Shown piece after piece: positions 61,329-64,000 of a DNA stretch of 64,000 bases (position 1 is the first letter of the stretch; each line of letters begins with the position of its first letter). Location: assembly GCA_044361595.1 (NCBI GenBank), contig JBIKIN010000015.1:1-64000 (forward strand), written 5' to 3'. Both the position numbers and the translations under genes were made by a program. The DNA is from Pseudopedobacter sp044361595. GTDB taxonomy: Bacteria > Bacteroidota > Bacteroidia > Sphingobacteriales > Sphingobacteriaceae. The notes below the pieces were generated by a model. It had not been told where the DNA came from and ran no database searches. It saw nothing but the letters and a program-made list of their open reading frames with translations.

Positions 61329-61438
61329 GGGCGTTTTTACACGCTTTCCGCTGTATCTTTTTTGCCATTTGCTTAATGGTAATAGGCAAAAAAGCCTGCC
61401 CGAAATACAGGCGGGGATGCCGCTGCAATCGTTAACGC
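61329..61438 (+). repeat. Structured intergenic repeat, copy B
   Basis: A 110-base element, the second copy of that at 27131-27250: start GGGCGTTT, TTTCCGCTGTATC, an internal T6/A6 hairpin with GCC/GGC arms, the CCTGCC/GGCGGG hairpin, CCGCTGCAATC, end GTTAACGC. The loops differ from copy A while the stems are kept. Confidence 0.85.
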
Positions 61439-61465
61439 AAAGCAAGATTATTAAATTAATGTAAA

Positions 61466-61867
61466 ATGGAAAAGAGCAATCAAGGAGTTATTTTATTTGA
61501 TGGTGTTTGCAATTTGTGCAATGGCTTTGTACAAAAAGTGATTGCGGCAGACAAAAATAACTACTTTAAGTTTGCCTCTTTACAATCCGAAGCCGGACAA
61601 AAACTTTTAGCGCATAAACCCGAGTTTAAAGATTTAAAAACAATTATTTATTTAGAAGGAGATGAGTTATATACCAGATCTACCGCTGCATTAAAAATAA
61701 GTAAGCATTTAAGTGGCGCTTGGCCTTTATTACAAGTAGGATATATATTGCCAAGTTTTATAAGAAATGGGATTTATAATTTAATAGCAAAAAATAGGTA
61801 TAAATGGTTTGGTAAAATGGACCAATGCATGGTTCCCACAGCAGAGTTAAAGGCAAAATTTTTGTAA
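61466..61867 (+). CDS. DCC family thiol-disulfide-type protein (DUF393)
   Basis: A 133-residue protein of the DUF393/DCC family, named for the motif DxxCxxC, here VILFDGVCNLCNGFVQ (about residues 8-23). The fold is thioredoxin-like in part, and some members are fused to or located with membrane proteins. The C-terminal NRYKWFGKMDQCMVP motif is also typical. The biochemical role is not established. The gene sits downstream of repeat copy B. Confidence 0.9.
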   Translation: MEKSNQGVILFDGVCNLCNGFVQKVIAADKNNYFKFASLQSEAGQKLLAHKPEFKDLKTIIYLEGDELYTRSTAALKISKHLSGAWPLLQVGYILPSFIRNGIYNLIAKNRYKWFGKMDQCMVPTAELKAKFL

Positions 61868-62039
61868 CATTTTCTACTAAACAAGTCGAAATTATTGATA
61901 ATATATATTTTCAGAATTTAATGAGTCTAAATTTTTTATTAAAATAAGAAAGTAAAATAATTTATAAACAACTCATTTTTAGCATATTGTACATCTAAAA
62001 TTCCCTAAAAAGTTAATTTAAAAAACTTTTTATTTTTTA

Positions 62040-62071
62040 TTTGGATAATTAAACTAAAAAACACACCTTTG
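62040..62071 (+). promoter_or_regulatory. Well-spaced promoter upstream of the cyclo-ligase gene
   Basis: A -33 TTTG (62040-62043) and a -7 CACCTTTG (62064-62071, one mismatch to TAnnTTTG) are exactly 20 bases apart. Transcription would start near 62077, about 170 bases before the next gene. Confidence 0.6.
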
Positions 62072-62076
62072 CACTC

Positions 62077-62205
62077 CCAAACAAGAGAGTTTAGTGTTAA
62101 TCTTTTTTAGGGTGTTTAAAAAGTACAATTTTTCATATTAAGTTTAGGTTTAGGTTGATAAAACGGTCTTATTTTCTGAAAAGAATTTAAGGCCGTTTGT
62201 TTTAT
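62077..62205 (+). ncRNA. Candidate small RNA or long leader
   Basis: From the promoter above to a hairpin (AAACGGTCTTA 62161-62171 with TAAGGCCGTTT 62188-62198) followed by GTTTTAT. A UUAAUC/GGUUGA helix could also close the internal part. The cyclo-ligase gene is the classic neighbour of 6S RNA in proteobacteria, but this sequence is short and I cannot match it to 6S. Confidence 0.3.
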
Positions 62206-62250
62206 AAGGCATTTTTATTTTAGCTTTATAATATCTAAAAAGTTTAACAA

Positions 62251-62823
62251 TTGACTAAAGAAAAAATAAGGCAACAAATTATAGCGAAGCGGGCAGCATT
62301 AACGCGTTCTCAGTTTTGGACTTTAATGGATGATTTGTTGACTCAGTTTCAAAAATTTAACTGGGAGAACACAAAGTGTCTCCATGTTTTCTTGCCTATT
62401 TCTAAAAATAAAGAAGTTGATACTTTTGAGATTCTAAGCTTTTTTAGGCAAAATTTTCCTGCTTTATCTGTTGTTGTTTCCAAAACAGATTTTAAAAATA
62501 CAACTATTACACCAATCTATTTCGATTACGAAAACACTGTTTTAGTAAAGAATAAGTACGAAATTCCAGAGCCTCTATATGGCAAAGAGTGTTCTATAGA
62601 AAATATCGATACTGTTTTAATCCCTTTATTGGGTTTTGATTTATTAGGAAATAGGGTAGGTTATGGAGCTGGCTTTTATGATCGATTTCTTTCCAAATGT
62701 AAACCTGGTGTTTTAAAGATTGGCTTGTCTTTATTTCCTCCTTTAGAGTCTGTTGATGATATTAATGAATTTGATATCAAAATGGATTATTGCATTACTC
62801 CGGATCAAACGTTTGAGTTTTAA
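62251..62823 (+). CDS. 5-formyltetrahydrofolate cyclo-ligase
   Basis: Converts 5-formyl-THF to 5,10-methenyl-THF with ATP, returning a storage folate to the one-carbon pool. The 190-residue protein uses a TTG start (no ATG fits). Family motifs: IRQQIIAKRAALTRSQF near the N-terminus, the LGFDLLGNRVGYGAGFYDRF stretch (about residues 127-146), and the final DYCITPDQTFEF. A strong promoter 170 bases upstream may drive it or a separate small RNA. Confidence 0.93.
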   Translation: MTKEKIRQQIIAKRAALTRSQFWTLMDDLLTQFQKFNWENTKCLHVFLPISKNKEVDTFEILSFFRQNFPALSVVVSKTDFKNTTITPIYFDYENTVLVKNKYEIPEPLYGKECSIENIDTVLIPLLGFDLLGNRVGYGAGFYDRFLSKCKPGVLKIGLSLFPPLESVDDINEFDIKMDYCITPDQTFEF

Positions 62824-62838
62824 GTTTCAGTTTAAATA

Positions 62839-63120
62839 ACCACAGAGAATATAAAGTAAATTGTTTTTTTACCACAGAGAACACAAAGGTCACAGAGCTG
62901 AATGCTGAGCCATTTGCAAAGCATCTGCGGGAATCTGCGAAATCAGCGGGAGAATTAAAGATTGCGAAGCAATTACACTGATAAAAAATTTTCACGCAGA
63001 GAAAAAAATATGTAGCGCTAATAGCGCAAAGCTCATCAATCGCCTTTATAAAATCTTTTCTTCACTATAAAAATCCTTTGCGAACTTTGCGTAAACCTTA
63101 GTGGGCTTTGCTTGAAAAAA
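62839..63120. repeat. Cluster of 'accacagag', 'atctgcg' and 'tttgcg' repeat units
   Basis: accacagag occurs twice (62839 and 62871) followed by acacaaaggtcacagag; catctgcgggaatctgcga and atcagcggg follow at about 62921-62950; tttcacgcagag and gcgcaaagc at about 62990-63032; and ctttgcgaactttgcgtaaa at about 63076-63095. I recall each as a dispersed intergenic repeat in many bacteria. Confidence 0.6.
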
Positions 63121-63143
63121 CTATAAAGAGCCCCACTTGCAAA

Positions 63144-63231
63144 GTTATTCTGAATTTATTTCAGAATCCTATCAGCATATTAATTCCGAAACTTATCTAT
63201 ATGTAAGATGGTGAAACAAGTTCAGCATGAC
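63144..63231. repeat. Imperfect palindromic 'gttcagcatgac' repeat element
   Basis: The left end, gttattctgaatttatttcag, and the right end, tgaaacaagttcagcatgac, are imperfect inverted repeats around a 45-base centre. Elements with these ends are, from memory, common in Bacteroidota intergenic DNA. Confidence 0.6.
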
Positions 63232-63250
63232 CATTCAAGTTTAAAAAAAC

Positions 63251-64000
63251 CTAACTCAACAACAACATTAAACTTTCTAAAGTGTCGGCTTCTTCTTTAG
63301 GTTTGTCTATTCGCCATCTTAAAATTCGAGGAAAACGCAAAGCAACTCCTGATTTATGCCTAGTAGATTTATTAATTCCTTCAAAACCAATTTCGAAAAC
63401 TAATTCGGCTTTAACAGTTCGTACAGGGCCAAATTTTTCTAGAGTGTTCCTTTTTACAAAATAATCAACTTGTTTAATTTCTTTATCGGTTAAACCGGAG
63501 TAGGCTTTGGCTATTGGCACTAATTTATCGCCGTCCCAAACGGCAAAAGTATAATCGGTGTATAAATCAGCCCTTCGTCCATGTCCTTTTTGGGCATAAA
63601 TCATTACCGCATCAACAGATAGTGGATCAACTTTCCATTTCCACCAATCGCCGCGTTTTCTCCCGACTTGATATGAGGCATTTTTTCTTTTTAACATCAA
63701 ACCTTCGGCCATTAAGTCTCTGGCTTGTTCCCTTGCAATAGCTAATGTTTCCCAATCAGCGGCAGCTATAATTTCTGATATTCTAAATATCTCTTGATGG
63801 CTAGATGAGCTTTGAATTTTCTCTAAAATCAACCGTCTTTCTTCTTGTTTATTTTCTCTTACATCTTGCTTCTCATGCTCCATCACATCATAAACAATAA
63901 AAGCAACCGGATTATCAGCTAACATTTTTTTGGATAAGGTCTTGCGACCAATTCTGGTTTGCAGGATATTAAAAGGCAATGGTTTATTGTCTTTAAAAGC
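63251..64000 (-). CDS. ATP-dependent DNA ligase, C-terminal part
   Basis: The frame is open through the right edge, so only the last 249 codons are visible. They cover the end of the adenylation domain (motif IV EGLMLKRKNASYQ and motif V DWWKWKVDP, lysine ligands for AMP) and the OB-fold domain (VDAVMIYAQKGHGRR, VFEIGFEGINKSTRHKSGVA in part, ending with RFPRILRWRIDKP). Such ligases in Bacteroidota are often encoded with a ligase-associated Lhr-type helicase, a metallophosphoesterase and an exonuclease; these would lie outside the window. Catalytic KxDG is not visible here. Confidence 0.9.
   Translation of the reverse strand, partial: AFKDNKPLPFNILQTRIGRKTLSKKMLADNPVAFIVYDVMEHEKQDVRENKQEERRLILEKIQSSSSHQEIFRISEIIAAADWETLAIAREQARDLMAEGLMLKRKNASYQVGRKRGDWWKWKVDPLSVDAVMIYAQKGHGRRADLYTDYTFAVWDGDKLVPIAKAYSGLTDKEIKQVDYFVKRNTLEKFGPVRTVKAELVFEIGFEGINKSTRHKSGVALRFPRILRWRIDKPKEEADTLESLMLLLS

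Larger units (their letters stand above)
61868..62250. other. Gap with a promoter and terminator-like hairpin before the cyclo-ligase gene
   Basis: The first half (61868-62035) is AT-rich without clear features. A well-spaced promoter lies at 62040-62071, and a hairpin at 62161-62198. Together they could delimit a small RNA or a leader of about 120 bases, listed separately. Confidence 0.5.
62824..63250. other. Gap filled with dispersed-repeat remnants
   Basis: Between the cyclo-ligase gene and the DNA ligase gene. It holds several repeat-like segments (62839-63120 and 63144-63231, listed separately) and no supported gene. The stretch is richer in G and C than most gaps in the window. Confidence 0.6.

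Noticed and set aside
62795..62995. Minus-strand ORF of 66 residues
   Set aside because: It is made of dispersed-repeat sequence and the end of the cyclo-ligase gene.
1..64000. tRNA, rRNA, CRISPR array, prophage or IS transposase
   Set aside because: No cloverleaf-like sequence, regular spacer array, integrase or transposase ORF was seen by eye; short degenerate cases could be missed.

Overview
The window is a low-GC chromosomal stretch from a Bacteroidota bacterium, most likely Sphingobacteriaceae (Pedobacter-like). The evidence is family content: PorP/SprF, DUF3127, DUF6952, LruC/DUF4842 and choice-of-anchor-L proteins, M56-TonB proteins, and an exbB-exbD-exbD-tonB-pstS-TPR operon. Promoters also fit, with -7 boxes of the TAnnTTTG type and a -33 TTTG, and genes mostly lack Shine-Dalgarno sites. 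The genus is an inference. I found no rRNA, tRNA, CRISPR array, prophage or transposase.

Layout. 1-3832: accessory envelope genes on the minus strand (a beta-barrel-like protein, a small ORF, a Cys-rich lipoprotein, a large LruC lipoprotein). 4043-10955: a housekeeping minus-strand run, pdxA, yceD(DUF177)-rpmF, plsX-fabH-accB-accC and tatC. 11056-14557: plus-strand rsmA, an exported protein, a SerA-like dehydrogenase, greA and a HIT protein. 14566-16457: an oxidative-stress group (msrA, DUF6952, thioredoxin-like, peroxiredoxin). 16894-20871: an SSB-like DUF3127 protein, a THUMP methyltransferase, a lipoprotein and purD. 21003-23365: a BlaI repressor with a mosaic M56/TonB/plug membrane protein behind a clear dyad operator. 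23419-31231: ctpA, a CsbD-like protein, a photolyase/cryptochrome, LD-carboxypeptidase, and a phosphate module (histidine kinase, PhoU-like DUF47, PiT) with a Pho-box-like site.

31304-39527: small exported proteins, a geranylgeranyl-reductase-like flavoprotein, pgl-zwf, a ROK kinase, metK and a lipid kinase. 39557-49144: an anchor-L/OmpA fusion, SUI1, pckA and the Ton energy-transduction operon. 49296-54663: an orphan receiver protein, groES-groEL, an epimerase and a SerB-SerA fusion. 54733-58232: an SDR and a small polyketide locus (type III PKS + methyltransferase, divergent UbiA-like prenyltransferase). 58376-64000: a PorP/SprF protein, an ABC exporter, a DCC protein, 5-formyl-THF cyclo-ligase and the C-terminal part of an ATP-dependent DNA ligase.

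The strongest leads are: (i) a phosphoserine phosphatase carrying the ACT-bearing tail of phosphoglycerate dehydrogenase, while the local SerA-like protein has no ACT domain; (ii) the type III PKS/methyltransferase/UbiA locus; (iii) a Pho-box-like direct repeat in place of the -33 element before DUF47-PiT; (iv) two copies of a structured intergenic repeat with compensatory changes; (v) the M56-TonB-plug mosaic and its operator; (vi) a strong promoter plus hairpin before the folate cyclo-ligase gene that may be a small RNA; (vii) a cluster of dispersed-repeat remnants at 62839-63231. Statements about families come from memory; no database search was run.
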